DNA of 64,000 nt from Spinellus fusiger (lineage: Eukaryota; Mucoromycota; Mucoromycetes; Mucorales; Phycomycetaceae): NCBI GenBank assembly GCA_025094145.1, contig JALLLS010000002.1, positions 434,001-498,000 of the forward strand. The letters run 5' to 3'. The position numbers and the translations under genes are program-made. This document shows, piece after piece, positions 30,610 through 42,505 of this stretch; position 1 is the first letter of the stretch; each line of letters begins with the position of its first letter. The notes below the pieces were generated by a model. It was not told the origin of the DNA. It ran no database searches and saw only the letters and a program-made list of their open reading frames with translations.

Positions 30610-32116
30610 GGAGAAAAATTTGTCGCATTAATAAATTAAAACTAGCGCATTCTAAATACTTGAGGTTTTCTTATATTTTACTTTTCTTTATAAAAAGAAT
30701 AACATTGTGCACGAAGACGGCCAAGGAAATATCTATAATGATGAAGGCATAGCCTTTACAGTAGTGGAGATGGAGGTAGACGAGGAAACGTACCCCATTG
30801 AGACAGTTACAAATTTCGAGATGTACCTTGACCTCAAACCACCTGAGAAGCCAGAAAAAAAACTACATAACAATCCGTGGACAGAGATGTCAATACAGAC
30901 GAGGATAACAGAGCTCCTGGTATCCATAGGCACTACAAAAATTCTGAGAAAGAGCAGTTATTTATATTGGTTTATGAAAGGGGTATGAGCGTCAGAGCTA
31001 CTGCACTGAAACTTTAAATCAACCCACGCACTGCTCAGCGATGGCACTCAAACGATCAGCAGAATCCTCAGATATTCATTGCCAGAAAAGAAGGTAGTGG
31101 AAGGCCAGTTGGTAGACCAGAACTACTGGACGATAGCCACAAAAGATTCTTAGTCGATTTATTGGACGATCAGCCCTCTTTAGTCCTGGATCAAATGATG
31201 GAGAGTTTGAGAACGTCTTTTATTGATTTAGAGATATCGAAAACAGCTCTCTACAATTTTGTCACTAAGGATTGTAAGATCAGTCTAAATAGAGCCCATT
31301 TTCATTCAGTTGACCGCAATAGTCCTGAATAGATCAAGAATCGAAAGGAGTGGGTACAGAAATGGATGGAGACAGACATGGACTACATGAGCAACTGTGT
31401 CTTTATAGATGAAGCGGCATTCCACATCAACATGAAGCGTATTTTTGCTTGGTCAAAATTAGGTACTCGTGCAGTAGTAAAAGTACCAAGAACGAGGGCC
31501 AAAACAACAACTATTATGGGAGCAACATCTGCTCAAGGCCTTGTCAATATAAAAGTAAGACGGCCTCGAATGTTACCTGCTTCAAAGAAGAGAGGAACTA
31601 CTAGATCTAGTGGGCCTTCTCAAAAACAAAGCAAAGGCACTGTTACTGGCCACTATCTTAATTTCTTGAGCGATACAATGGATGTCATGGACAATTATCC
31701 AGATGTTTTCAAGGATAATGACTTGATTATGGACAACGCCCCTATCCATATGAATGAAGACATTAAAAGCTTCATTGAAAGCCGTGGGTATAGATGTGTG
31801 TATCTTCCTCCATACTCACTAGAGTTGAATCCCATTGAGCAATTCTGGTCTGTTTGCAAAAGCAGGTTAAAAAGAGAAAGACTCTTGGAAGAAGAAACTC
31901 TGTCATCTAGAATCGCCGATGCATCTAACCAAGTTCTTCTCGGTGATCTCAGCGGATTTTGCAAATACTCTGTCGATAGATTTGAGGGTTGCTTACAAGA
32001 GAAGCCTCTTTAACAATAAAGCATTGATGTCGCATTTGTCGCATCCAACTTATACGCCATCTTTTAATTTATTAATGCGACAATATTTTTTCCAAACATG
32101 CGACATATTTTTCTCC
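30610..32116 (+). mobile_element. DD34E (IS630/Tc1-superfamily) transposon with GTCGCAT repeats
   Basis: The ends GGAGAAAAATTTGTCGCAT (30610) and, inverted, GGAGAAAAATATGTCGCAT (from 32116) match at 18 of 19 bases. A second inverted block, GTCGCATTAATAAATTAAAA, lies just inside each end. The motif GTCGCAT occurs several times in the right subterminal region, suggesting repeated transposase binding sites. It encodes one transposase with three lesions. Confidence 0.78.
30707..32013 (+). pseudogene. DD34E transposase, recently inactivated
   Basis: The reading frame runs over about 430 codons with few breaks: a one-base insertion near 30970, TAA at about 31013-31015 and TAG at about 31330. An acidic N-terminus precedes an HTH (GMSVRATALKL / INPRTAQRW). 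The catalytic Asp residues are in NCVFIDEAAFHINMKR and DLIMDNAPIH; the Glu is in SLELNPIEQFWSVCKSRLKR, with 34 residues between the second Asp and the Glu. The last 215 codons (31366-32013) are open. It probably became a pseudogene recently. Confidence 0.82.
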
Positions 32117-32459
32117 ACTTTGCCAATTATCTCACTGTACCCTTCCGTGTCAAGATGTTTTTCTTGTAAGCCAAAAATTAAGTCTCTCCTATTATTATAC
32201 TTATAGGGTTCAACTAGTCTTACTGCCAACTCAATCATCAACTTGAGTTGGAATTACAATAAGCTAACAGACATCAGCAAAGAAACATAGTCAAAATACC
32301 ATGCAAGAAATATTACACAAGCACCCTCTCTCCCAAGTGTTCATGGCAGTAGAACAATACTACAACACTTAAAACAAAAGGTATAGAAGCTTGCACTTAC
32401 GCCTCTATTACACCTACAGCCACAGTCTATCTTGAACCAATGCATTCTATTTCAAATAG

Positions 32460-33420
32460 GAATATGAAACACCAAAGAACAAATTCGTGGTGTCTTGTAC
32501 TCAACTGATTCCACTTGCAGAGAATGACGACGACTTGAAATCCTTTCGTATCTATAGTCAATTGTAAGGATACATCAAAGAAATGCTTATACTTGTATGA
32601 TTTAACAAATATTACTGTAGAATATCACTCTATGCATTCAAACAAAAGAGCATTGAGGGATGGAGACGAATGTCAGAAATAGACATTTTAAAAACAATCT
32701 GGTGTCCTATACTTGACATTATCTTTGAAGGCTCGTCTGTTATTCTAACAAGGTGAGTTATAAGAATAAGAATAGTGTTGACATTGATGTTGACTGATAT
32801 GAAAACATTTCAACCTTCAAGTGGTGATACAGAAAACACTGGATCTAAACAGCTAAAGGACTTGAAAGATCCCAATGAGCGCGGTGCTTTTAAAGTTGAC
32901 CTCGGAGCTATATTAGAATCAACTAGTTCGACCAGCCCTGCTTTAATCAGAACATAGGATGTAGCAAACTGTTAGGTAGCAAAAGATGGTAAAGTCAACA
33001 AAACAACCATCGACAATGCCAAGCTACTTGTAGAAGCAAAGGTGATACTTGATTCTATTGTTGGTATTTCAGGACTGGAGTTTGAGGAGGCAAAAAAGAT
33101 AAGTGTGGTGAATCTGCAATCTCTGGTAAGAAAACATAATAAATATTTAAGATTCAATAGAACTCAAAATCAAATAGGTTTGAAAGCTCAATGAATCCAA
33201 GTTAAATATGCTCATGATCAAAACGGATATGTTGCCTAGCTCATTGGCAAAACCATCCTTTTCCCCACCTCACCTGAAGGCATTAAAAACTTCTTTGATA
33301 TTGGTCTCCCTTTGCTTTTTCATTAGAAGGTAACTATAACGTATATTGAGTAGCATTTCATATTCTGGTTTCTTTCTTTCTTTCTTTTTTACAGGAAATT
33401 GCTGAAAAAACCTAAGAATA
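32460..33420 (+). pseudogene. Decayed spliced gene of a multicopy fungal family
   Basis: Coding-like blocks alternate with intron-like breaks. One block near 32615-32757 gives EGWRRMSEIDILKTIWCPIL; the next (from about 32815) gives GSKQLKDLKDPNERGAFKVD; a third near 32975-33125 gives VAKDGKVNKTTIDNAKLLVE. The run SEID...W-x-P-L followed by KVDLR-like and KLxxEAK motifs recalls an uncharacterised protein family that is abundant in Mucorales genomes and often lies near transposons. Several blocks end in unspliceable stops. I cannot assign a function. Confidence 0.4.
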
Positions 33421-33789
33421 ATTCAGAATGGATTAAATACCAATAACTCTGTCTTTGGTTCCGACCAATCCCTATGTACCTCCAGCTTCACCAAGCCAAC
33501 TTGGTTGGGCCCTAAAACCCAAAATGCCAAAGCCATCCCTCTCCTCCCAACCTTAAGTTTTTAGGCTCTTTTTTTAACATCATTTCTTTATACACTGTCA
33601 TCTTTGGCCTAAAAATCTAAATGTATTCAAAAGATTGAGAAACCTTTTTTTTTGCATACCTTTAATGGTGATTTATATATTTTAGTACTTTAGCATAATA
33701 GTCGTTAGTAAAAAAAAAGTGCTTACAATTTTCACAAGTCTTTTATCCAATCATTCTTATTCATATCACGGTTTATGTAGCATGGTCTA

Positions 33790-34660
33790 AGCAACATTGA
33801 CGTGATATATAATTGAAGCCATTGTGATTGAAGGCAGTAGTAGATCTAAGAGGCATGTATAGCTCAAGAGAGAGTGACTATAAGCACAAATATCACACAC
33901 AAAAGATAGGATTTGGGGATGGACTTCACACAATAGTCTTTCTGTTTTAGCAGGAGTAATAACAGAGACCAAAGAGTGTTTAGCTGTTGTTCTTTGGCTA
34001 TTCTTGTTGCTACACATGGTCTGATAATAGCCTCTAATTCTATGTATGCATGATCATCATACAAATCATACATCTTACCACCAGTTTTACAACAGTTCAA
34101 TTGTTCCATTATTTTATTTAGTATGGCACTGCTATCCAACATACTCTGATTATGAATTGTACCAGCAAATAGTCCACAAAGGCTCACTGTGATTCCATCA
34201 GGGCAAACAATGGCTTGGTACTTAAGGCCATGCTGTCTTATGTGATCATTGTACACAGCTTCCTGATGTTTACCCGGTCGACACATTGCATTAATAGTGC
34301 TGTCGATAAAGCCAACAACATTCCTATGACATGAGCCTTTGTTAATGATTGCATTGTTACATACTTTCAAGTTGAAAGAGTTGAGGTATCTTTTGCTGTA
34401 TCTTGCTTCATCTTTTTATTTGCAATATATCTTTTCAATCATTGTGTTAAATATACTGAATACTATCGACTCATCAATATCAACTAGTAGGCTTAAATCC
34501 ACAAATATGGAAGGGTAGGATAATTGACAAAGCATAGCTGCAAATGTATCAACAGTATTCCATGAAAAAGCATGAGGCATGTGTTCCCTGAACAGCATTG
34601 ATTCTGGGAAACCAATTCCTCTGACAATCCTGGTTATTTTGTCATAAGTGAATCTGAAGA
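33790..34660 (-). pseudogene. PIF/Harbinger-like (DDE_Tnp_4) transposase remnant
   Basis: On the minus strand, FSWNTVDTFAAMLCQLSYPS is followed after a break by NVVGFIDSTINAMCRPGKHQ, QEAVYNDHIRQHGLKYQAIV and CPDGITVSLCGLFAGTIHNQ. The pattern G-F-I-D-[GS]-T...CRP...Q..Y..H...HG.K.Q.....DG matches HARBI1-type transposases around their first catalytic Asp. The later part (YDDHAYIELEAIIRPCVATR) fits the end of the catalytic core. The two halves are in different frames with a stop between them near 34400. No terminal repeats were found. Confidence 0.72.
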
Positions 34661-36618
34661 TTCATTTAAATAGATCATTATTGAGATGATAAATCTAGTT
34701 GTTGATTGTTATGAAGTGTATGCAAACAACTGTCTCTAACAAGTCGGGTGTACAGGCTATCCTCATCAAGACTGTTCAATACAGATTCTTCAATACATAT
34801 AGTGTCAAGATAGATACGTTAGATTATGTTGTTGAACAATATTTTTCTGTTAAAAGATATTCTATCGAGTTTATATTATAGTGAGAAATAACAAAGAAAG
34901 ACATTATATTTACGTATTTTATTGTTGAATACAGGTTTAAAGGGGTAAAATAAGCCTGTGTGTAGCCTAAATATAAGCTCAGGACTTGATAGTGAAAATT
35001 TGGAGTTTTTAACTTTTTTTTTACTTTCATATATGGTATGCGAAAATTCTTAAGTACTTTTCTTCTCTAATGAAGAATAAAATATTAGGGTAATAAACAG
35101 AATTGATTAAGACAATGATGGCCAGATTTAAATTCTCGGACACTTTCCGAAAAACCACACACTTGGAATCAAAGAACCACTTGCTTGCAATGAGTGTATT
35201 TTTCAATTAACCTTCAATGGAGAAATGCTCTTGAAAATGTATAATGGGCCACTCAACCATGTTTAGTCTTATTTGATGGCTCTTATATGTTCAGAATGAG
35301 AGAATGAGAGAAGCCATTATTAGTGTTGGAAATAGGGAGACCTGGTCACCTATTTCAGGAGAACTTATTATAGTGTTTCCATATATGTAAAATGTAGAAT
35401 AGCATAAATAGTGAGAGCAGATGCACCCTTAGCATCTTTGAGAAATATACTCTTTTAAAACCAAATAGCACACCATTTGCTCAAGGATTCTTAACATTAG
35501 AAATAAAATAGTCTTCAAGGTGTTTGCCTTTCCATGTACAATAGAATGAATTTACTGAATAAAACTCCGTAACCTCCTTAGCCATCATATGCTTATCTTT
35601 GTATCTGAATAGGATGATGATAAAAAGAATTATTCTTTCTAAATACATGTATGTATCTATGTATGTCTATAACTTTCTCTGTGGATATTCATTATTATAA
35701 ATGGATGGATATGTATACAAACTACGCAGGTCCACTATTGTTGACATTCACACTGTACATTATAGTGGTTTACTGCAATAAAGAATATTAGAGAAAGAAG
35801 CAAATATATTATTGGATGAATGGAATCTCTTTCTGTTTTATCTATATGTCCGTATATCTATGTATCTACTGGTTTATTTATCTACTGATTTATTTATTTA
35901 TTTATACAGTGTAGTATCTCACTCTCATCTTCATCCTCATCCTCATCCTCATCCTCATCCTCACCCTATGTTTGTGTGATTGTATGTGTGTACGTGTGTA
36001 TTACTACACCAACCACATTGTTTTCTATTTCATTCCAAGTTATGGGATTATCTCATCTACCTTCCATCTATACATGTAAAAAGACAGTTCTATAAAAATA
36101 AAAAACATTGAAATAAGGGGTAAATGCTTTATGATAAAATAAAATAGGTAAGCTCAATAGACACAAACAGAAAATAGATTTTTTTCCATTTCTCTTCCTA
36201 TTCTAAACACTTAATTGCTCACTTTTGAAATCTGTCAAGGAGAATGCTTATTTTATTTCTTATTTTATTTTATTTTTAAAAAAAAAAAAAAAGCGCGCAT
36301 AGGGTGATGGCTAGTTTCTTTTAATAGATCACGGGTTTATGTCACATGTCTTCAGACGTTGATACATTTTGTATTAATAAGATAACGATAGAAAAGAAAA
36401 AAGAAAAAAAGAGAATACAGTGTCAAGAAAAAAGAAAGGAAAATGCTAATTACAATCGCTAAACTGGAAAACCAAGTGATTTCTTGGTGTATTATCCTAT
36501 CTCATGGATATTGAGAGGGTGATGAATAACATAAGAATAGAAATAAAGACGGGGGCAGTAGTGGGGCAAGGGATGATAGAGTTTGGTTCAAGAGATACGG
36601 ATGACTTTTTGTGAGGTT
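34661..36618. other. AT-rich intergenic DNA with TCATCC repeat
   Basis: No gene is supported. There is a TTTATTTA-rich tract at about 35876-35906, a TCATCC tandem tract at 35930-35966, and an A-run at about 36280-36293. The right end is the 3' flank of the zinc-finger gene. Confidence 0.55.
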
Positions 36619-37815
36619 CTAGGCTTCACATTGAGAATTGGCACCATGAATCTTGGCGTGGCGTCGTAAATTGCTTACAACAGAGAAGCGCCGACCACAA
36701 CCATCCACTGTACATTCATAGGGTTTCTATAAATGTAGTGCATTTAATATGAATATAAACAAATATACGTGGGGCTCTCTGATGCCTACCTCTCCTGTGT
36801 GGCTGTGGATGTGTGTGGCCAAAGAGCTGGGCCTTGTGAATCTTTTATCACATAGATAACACTGGTAGCGCCGGGTCGCTGTGATATTCGTTGTCTGCCG
36901 TGTGTGGGAAGGAATCACTGCCACTGGTTCTTCGTGTCGGTAATAATCCACCTTTGAAGCACATGCATTGGAAAAGGAAGTATCTAGACAATGATCATAC
37001 ACCTCTCTGTTCTCTGGTAATGTATAAGACTTATCACGAGATGGATACATGGTGTTAGCCATTGGGCATGTGTGTGCCATTGGGTATTCAAATAAATTGG
37101 GTTCATTCAGAGTGCTATTCATAGTTGGTATACAATTGAATGCACATGCCTCTCTATAATTTACGGAGAATGGGTCTAAAATAGAGGTATCAGGCAGGTC
37201 TTGTGGTGAGAAACAGCAATTGGATACACATAAAAGAGTTCTGGATAGTGGGTAGTTTGGCCAGACATGGTTTGCTTGATAACATTGTCGATAGGACGAA
37301 TGTTTAGACGAGACACATGTATTCTCAAGATCATTTGTTTTGATAGAGCACAGATCACGAAGAGGTGGCGTTGGAAAAAACATCTCAAGGTTGTTGGGTG
37401 CTGCAGGGTGTTGCTCAGGGTAATTGTCGTAGAATGAATCCGGGAGTGGTGATAGGAGCCCTTGCTTAATAGGCAGAGACTCTACTCTTTTGTTGAGATA
37501 GGAGTCATTAATAAGAACTTCGTGGTGTGGGTGGATATGAAGATGGCTAGTGTCTGCTTTGATAGAAGGCTGTAATTTGGTGGTGGTGTAATCGTAGTAA
37601 GCATTCATTTGCTCGGCTGCCAAGACACTCTCATCAAGACTGGATATTTTCCTGGGATCAAATGAGCTTGTACTTGGAGAAGAGCTAGCAACACTATTTG
37701 TCGGGGAATATGCGTGGCCATGATAAAAATCAGGCGAAAAGGCATGTATATCATGTTTCAACTGTGTGAATGGAATAGTATCAAAGGAAGTAGGCTGTTC
37801 TATTCCAAAGTTCAT
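36619..37815 (-). CDS. C2H2 zinc-finger transcription factor
   Basis: Two exons (37815-36790 and 36726-36619) separated by a 63-nt GT-AG intron encode about 377 residues. The first 310 are a low-complexity Ser/Pro/Tyr/His region typical of fungal regulators. The C-terminus holds two C2H2 fingers split by the intron in their linker: YQCYLCDKRFTRPSSLATHI-HSHTGE, then KPYECTVDGCGRRFSVVSNL-RRHAKIHG. The spacings are C-x2-C-x12-H-x3-H and C-x4-C-x12-H-x3-H, and the TGEKPY linker forms only after splicing. It is expected to bind DNA in the nucleus. Target genes cannot be told from sequence. Confidence 0.88.
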
Positions 37816-40032
37816 AGTGATGGCTGTGAAGATAAAGAAAAGAAACTATCAAAGTCAAGATGAAAAGGAATGTAACTGGTATTCTTTCTGCTTCTGGTTG
37901 AAGAAAGGAACAAATGTGTCAAGTATAGCTTTGATGAGCTTTTAAGGAAAAGGCAAAAGAATAAGAAAGGTCAACTGGAAGTAAAGGAACGGGGTAAACA
38001 AGGGACAAACTGTTGAGATAGAATCAAACTATGTTTGTGGCAATTGGAATATTGAGATGTGTGTATGAAAAAGAAACAAAAAGGGGTCATAAGGGTGGTA
38101 GGTGCATATACTTTGTGCTTGAGCAGAAATAGGCACTATTTAGTCCATGCAGTCGGATTATTGGTACAATACAACATGAAGGATATTCAGTTGTGTGGAC
38201 AAGTGGGCTGCTGTTGCTGGTGCTGTTGTTGTTGTTGTTGCTGCTGCTGCTGGTGCTGCTGTTTAACCTTCTCCTTTTTTTTTCCTCTCTTTCATCTGTC
38301 TTGCTTAATCTTACTCTTACTCTTACTCTTACTCTTTCTTTATATACTATTTCAAACAGGAGGAATTTATTCAACTATTAAAATAACTGGGAATAACATA
38401 AGAAAACTGTAATGCTGTAAGATGTTTACTTTTTAACTAATGCTTTTGGAGACTGATTTCAATATCAATGTAATTCCCGATTTGAATCATCTAAACCTTT
38501 GCTTTTAAATATCCGATGATAATTCATTTCATCTGTTGGGTTTATCTTTCAGTAATATAGATATCATATAGTTTAGTAATTTATTCTATATAATAATGTA
38601 TAATTACATATAAAATAAACCCCGTCTAAGGTGTATGAGATATAAACCTTTATAGTAGAGCAACTATAGAAGAAAAATAAAGCGATGGTCAGTGGTGGTC
38701 TATTGCTGTTCCTACATTAGTTTCTTGTATGAGGTTTAAAAAGAATCATAGAATGAAAGGTTAAAAAGAGATAATAGTAGTCTTCATGGTAAGGTTAATA
38801 ACTGGTTTTATGACTTGAAAATAAGTACACAGCATTGTACTTTAAAGTGGTTGCTCATGTATTTGGATTTTCACCTTTAAAATATATCTCCTATTGCATT
38901 TTACAAAACAGTAAATGACTAGGAATGATAGTAGAAAGCAGAGAGTTAGCCTAGAAAGGGAAAGAAAGATTTAGTATTGGCTAAATGAAACTCACTATAA
39001 AAGATACGTAACTCTTTTAAACACTCTTGTTTTAACTTGCTATTTATGATTGGAACATTTGAGACTCATTGTTTACAGTTTAATATCTGGATGGATTTCT
39101 TAATGTTTTTTTTGCTAGATCTAATAAAGAATATGTCTTTTTTTAATTATCCAAAAGCTATATAAATATTTTATTTATAGCAAATAAAAAGGTCATGGAG
39201 TTTATCTAGACTAACTAAATATATATAGGTAGAATACATGAAGTTTTCTCGATATATCTCAAAGACACTTTCATACTATAAATCATGCAAAAGATATCTT
39301 TGGAATTGAACTTGAAGTGTGCCAACTGCCTGATTTATGTCATTGTCATCATCATATCATCATCACCATTATCATGATTATGATTTAATTTAATTTAATT
39401 TTCAAGCCATTGTGATTCACCTTGTTATTGTTTTACAGTAGTAAAAGATGAACAGTGGTATAAAAATTCAAAAATATGAGCATAGTCTTGACAATAAGAT
39501 TATATGATGAGTATATTACAGAATATTATGATATAATGAGGGTAATGATACAAGTATTGACTTGAGCATAAATAAGTTAGAATTTAAGGTCCACTCATGT
39601 CTATTTCTTTTTTTTTAAAAAAAAAACCCCCTGAGAAGTGCTCGCTAGCTTTTATGCATATTTGCTCATGGTAATAAATGACTACTCAAGTAAAATTACC
39701 TTTATACCCATCTATATATTCTATTAGTTGAATACAATATATAATTAAATAGTGTCTGAATCCTTCTCAAACCATTCAAGTAAGCCTATTGAACATATCT
39801 ACACTCCATCCACAGAGATAACTTACACTCTAATATCTTTACATGCATCTGCTTTTCTTAACCAAGGCGGAGTGATAGACTGTGCTACTTTTATATAAAT
39901 ATAAAATTTAGGAGTATGTCAATAGTAAATATATTTGGTGAGTTGCTTTCACCCCTTGCCTTCTTTTTTATAATTTTTATCATTGACTATTAATAGAATA
40001 AAGAGACGTAGCTGATGAATATATTTATTAGC
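37816..40032. other. Intergenic; promoter side of zinc-finger gene
   Basis: A GCT/GTT trinucleotide tract (about 38209-38264) and a TTACTC hexamer tract (about 38307-38336) lie 400-500 bp upstream of the zinc-finger start. They create a low-complexity minus frame (38087-38374: Ser/Asn runs and alternating Arg-Val) that I do not accept as a gene. The rest is AT-rich and empty. Confidence 0.5.
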
Positions 40033-40034
40033 TA

Positions 40035-41835
40035 CATATCCAAAGATTTTTCTGACTTAAGCGATGATATATCCTTCCTTTTACATCATTGAAAATAATT
40101 GCCTTCTATGGTACTATCTTTTAAAATCAAAAGGTTTGCAAGTATCCAGATTATTATTTCTTTTTGTAGAATACTTCAATATCGAATTGCATTATTAATA
40201 AAAGTGTTGATGGTCTTTTGAAGACTTTTTTTTCCATAATCAGAAGAATCACACTTTTGGGAATTAGGACACATTTGTTACTAAACTGAGAAAGAAACAT
40301 TATCGAATATTAAGGGATGTCGATAATTCATTGTATTTCGATAGTATATCTTTAAAGCTCAAGTCATTAAAAAGAAATATAAAAGACGTAGTCATTCCAA
40401 TTAATAAACGACAGAGTTTAACTAAACGTTCTACTATTCTGTATACATTTGGCCTAGAAACCCAGACGACAATGGATAAATTTGTTTATTATAATAACAT
40501 AGCTCATAATATACTATTACTATAGCTACTACTGTCTAAGTGTGCTCCATCGTAGCAATAGAATCTACACTCTAAAGGCTTAATGCTTTGTTCTTGGGAG
40601 ATAAATAACTATGCTTGGCAATACACTCTAGATCTTCTAGACAGTATAGAATGAAGAATACCACCTGGGACTAATTTGAGAGTCTTTGTTTACCTAATAA
40701 CAAAAGTGTGTCTTGTGGGTTGCAATGAGCTCAAGCCCAAATGAGCACACTATTTACCTTTTGTAAGGGACCACTAGGAACAAGTAGGAAGAAAATACTA
40801 GGTGTTGTGCTTAAAAGACGAGATATGGTAGATAGTGTGAACTGATAACAGATATCAGAATGCAGATTTATTTATGACAATTAGATGAGTATGTATACTG
40901 ATGTCTCTAAGCTACTATCTAATTGCTAGGTATGAAATGCTATATGAAAACAGAGGAGTGTATGATCAGTGACATAGAAGTGATGCAGATAAAGGAGTGG
41001 TATTGATGGCGGGGAAAATAGTGTAAATAAAGGGGTGTTCATATTTGGGTCATCACAGCTTTTTACCTCCAAATCAACTTTTGTTAGTGTCTATCAATTC
41101 TTTCTATTCTTTCTCTTTGTTAATAATGGCACATTACCTTGTTTATTTATGCTCATCTTGACGAGTAATTGGGCGTTAATTTTTATGGACAGTGTGAGAA
41201 ATAACAATAGGAGGGGAATATCAAAACAAATAATAATGTTTCATCTATTGTTTTAGTGATGCATTCATTAGCCTCCACTCATAAAATTCACAAGTCAAAA
41301 CTCACAAGTCAAACAATTCACACTCTATTTGCCTTGAGCCTAAAGTCCAGTATTAGAAACAATATCTTGTTTTCACTAAATAATATTGTTAATAACAGTT
41401 ACAATAAGATAATTGAGGTGATTGTGAATATTGAGTCAATGAATGGCTATACAGTTCTTAATATAAGTGAATTTAGTTCTATTTTATGGTCAATGACCAC
41501 TACAGTTAATTCAGTGTGTTCTATAACAAATCTTTCTTAAGCAGTGTCATACTGCAAATACTGTGGGGTTATGGATAACACATTATGTTAAGAGAAGAAT
41601 AGCAGTGACTGAGTTGTAATTTTGGGGTGATTCTTGTTCTATTTCTTCCTTTTATATCCAACTCTATAGCATTTAATTGCAAAGTCAATAGCCATTGCTA
41701 AAACAGGGAAGTAGAGTTTGAAATTGTCTATTTAGACAGTGAAAAGGCATCTTTAAACACATTAGCCAATCATATGAATATTGCGATTTTATTCTCAGGA
41801 TATTTCTTTATATATCCCAAAAATCTTTGGGTGTG
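40035..41835. mobile_element. Family A TIR element, copy A3
   Basis: The left end is slightly decayed (CATATCCAAAGATTTTTC, 40035); the right end is AAATCTTTGGGTGTG/TA at 41835. It aligns with A1 and A2 along its length. An LTR-like insertion fills about 40764-41080. At about 41456-41476 it keeps the uninterrupted target that T1 hit in A2. It has no coding capacity. Confidence 0.72.
40764..41080. repeat. LTR-like repeat B inserted in A3
   Basis: The block starts near TGTAAGGGACCACTAGGAAC and is absent from A1 at the same place. The same sequence (GGGACCACT-GGGAACA-GTAGG, GATAACAGATATCA, ATGCAGATTT, ACTACTATCTAAT) recurs in two pieces at 52718-52800 and 53150-53265. A solo LTR is the simplest reading; exact ends and target duplication are unclear. 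Confidence 0.5.
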
Positions 41836-42059
41836 TATCAAGAAAACAGGCCAAAATAATGGACAAACTTTTCACTGATGAAGGTGTAGAAGTAAGACAA
41901 AAGTGAATATACCCTAGTAACAAAGAAAATTGTTAAATTTTAATAAAATAATATCAAATTTAGATATAGAGGTCTTGAGCCTTATAGACAAATCGTCATT
42001 AGAGATATCATAAGAAGAATTTAAAATAACAATTTCGATTTTGATATTTATGCTCCTGA

Positions 42060-42505
42060 AGTTCAATAATCAAGAGGTCGTCTTAAAAACACCAGAAACC
42101 GAAAGCAAGATCGTAACATTTCAAGCAATCAGAGAGATTATTCTCAGTTTGAGTGCACTCTACAAACATAAAAAAGAGTCAACAAATATAAAGAAAATCA
42201 ACCTTGGAAAATAAGTCTGCTTTGGCCAAGAGAAAAATCGAAACAGAAACTCCTGTCTCAGTAAGAATAATAATCAAAAGTGAAATGGCAGTGGGAAAGA
42301 AGCATGGAATTGATGTATTCCAAAAACCCAATTACAATATAAACATCAAGATTCCAACTGAAGCTTACACGGAAGTTGAAGTTGTTAAGAAGAACAGATT
42401 CTGTGGTTTCAAGGCTTTAGCTGTTCAGTTGTATGGAGACGAAAAAAGGCTTTGGGAAGTTAAAATAGCTATGAGAGATAACTTGATTCAAAACCTCAGT
42501 ACATA
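42060..42505 (+). pseudogene. OTU-like cysteine protease fragment, cut by Tc1
   Basis: An open frame from 42204 ends in VVKKNRFCGFKALAVQLYGD, then RLWEVKIAMRDNLIQ. This resembles the D-G-x-C-[GF]-F-R-A-[LI]-A start of OTU-family proteases, with the putative catalytic Cys kept and the upstream Asp-Gly replaced by Asn-Arg. Just before it (42070-42170) a GRLKNTRNRKQDRN...DYSQFE stretch recalls the GRP-x-G-x-x-N...RDPSAFE linker that precedes OTU domains in Mucorales MULE-type transposon proteins (recalled similarity). The catalytic His region is lacking because transposon T2 begins at 42506. Confidence 0.5.

Noticed and set aside
38087..38374. Minus-strand 95-codon frame with Asn/Ser runs
   Set aside because: Created by GCT/GTT and TTACTC microsatellites; no conserved segment.
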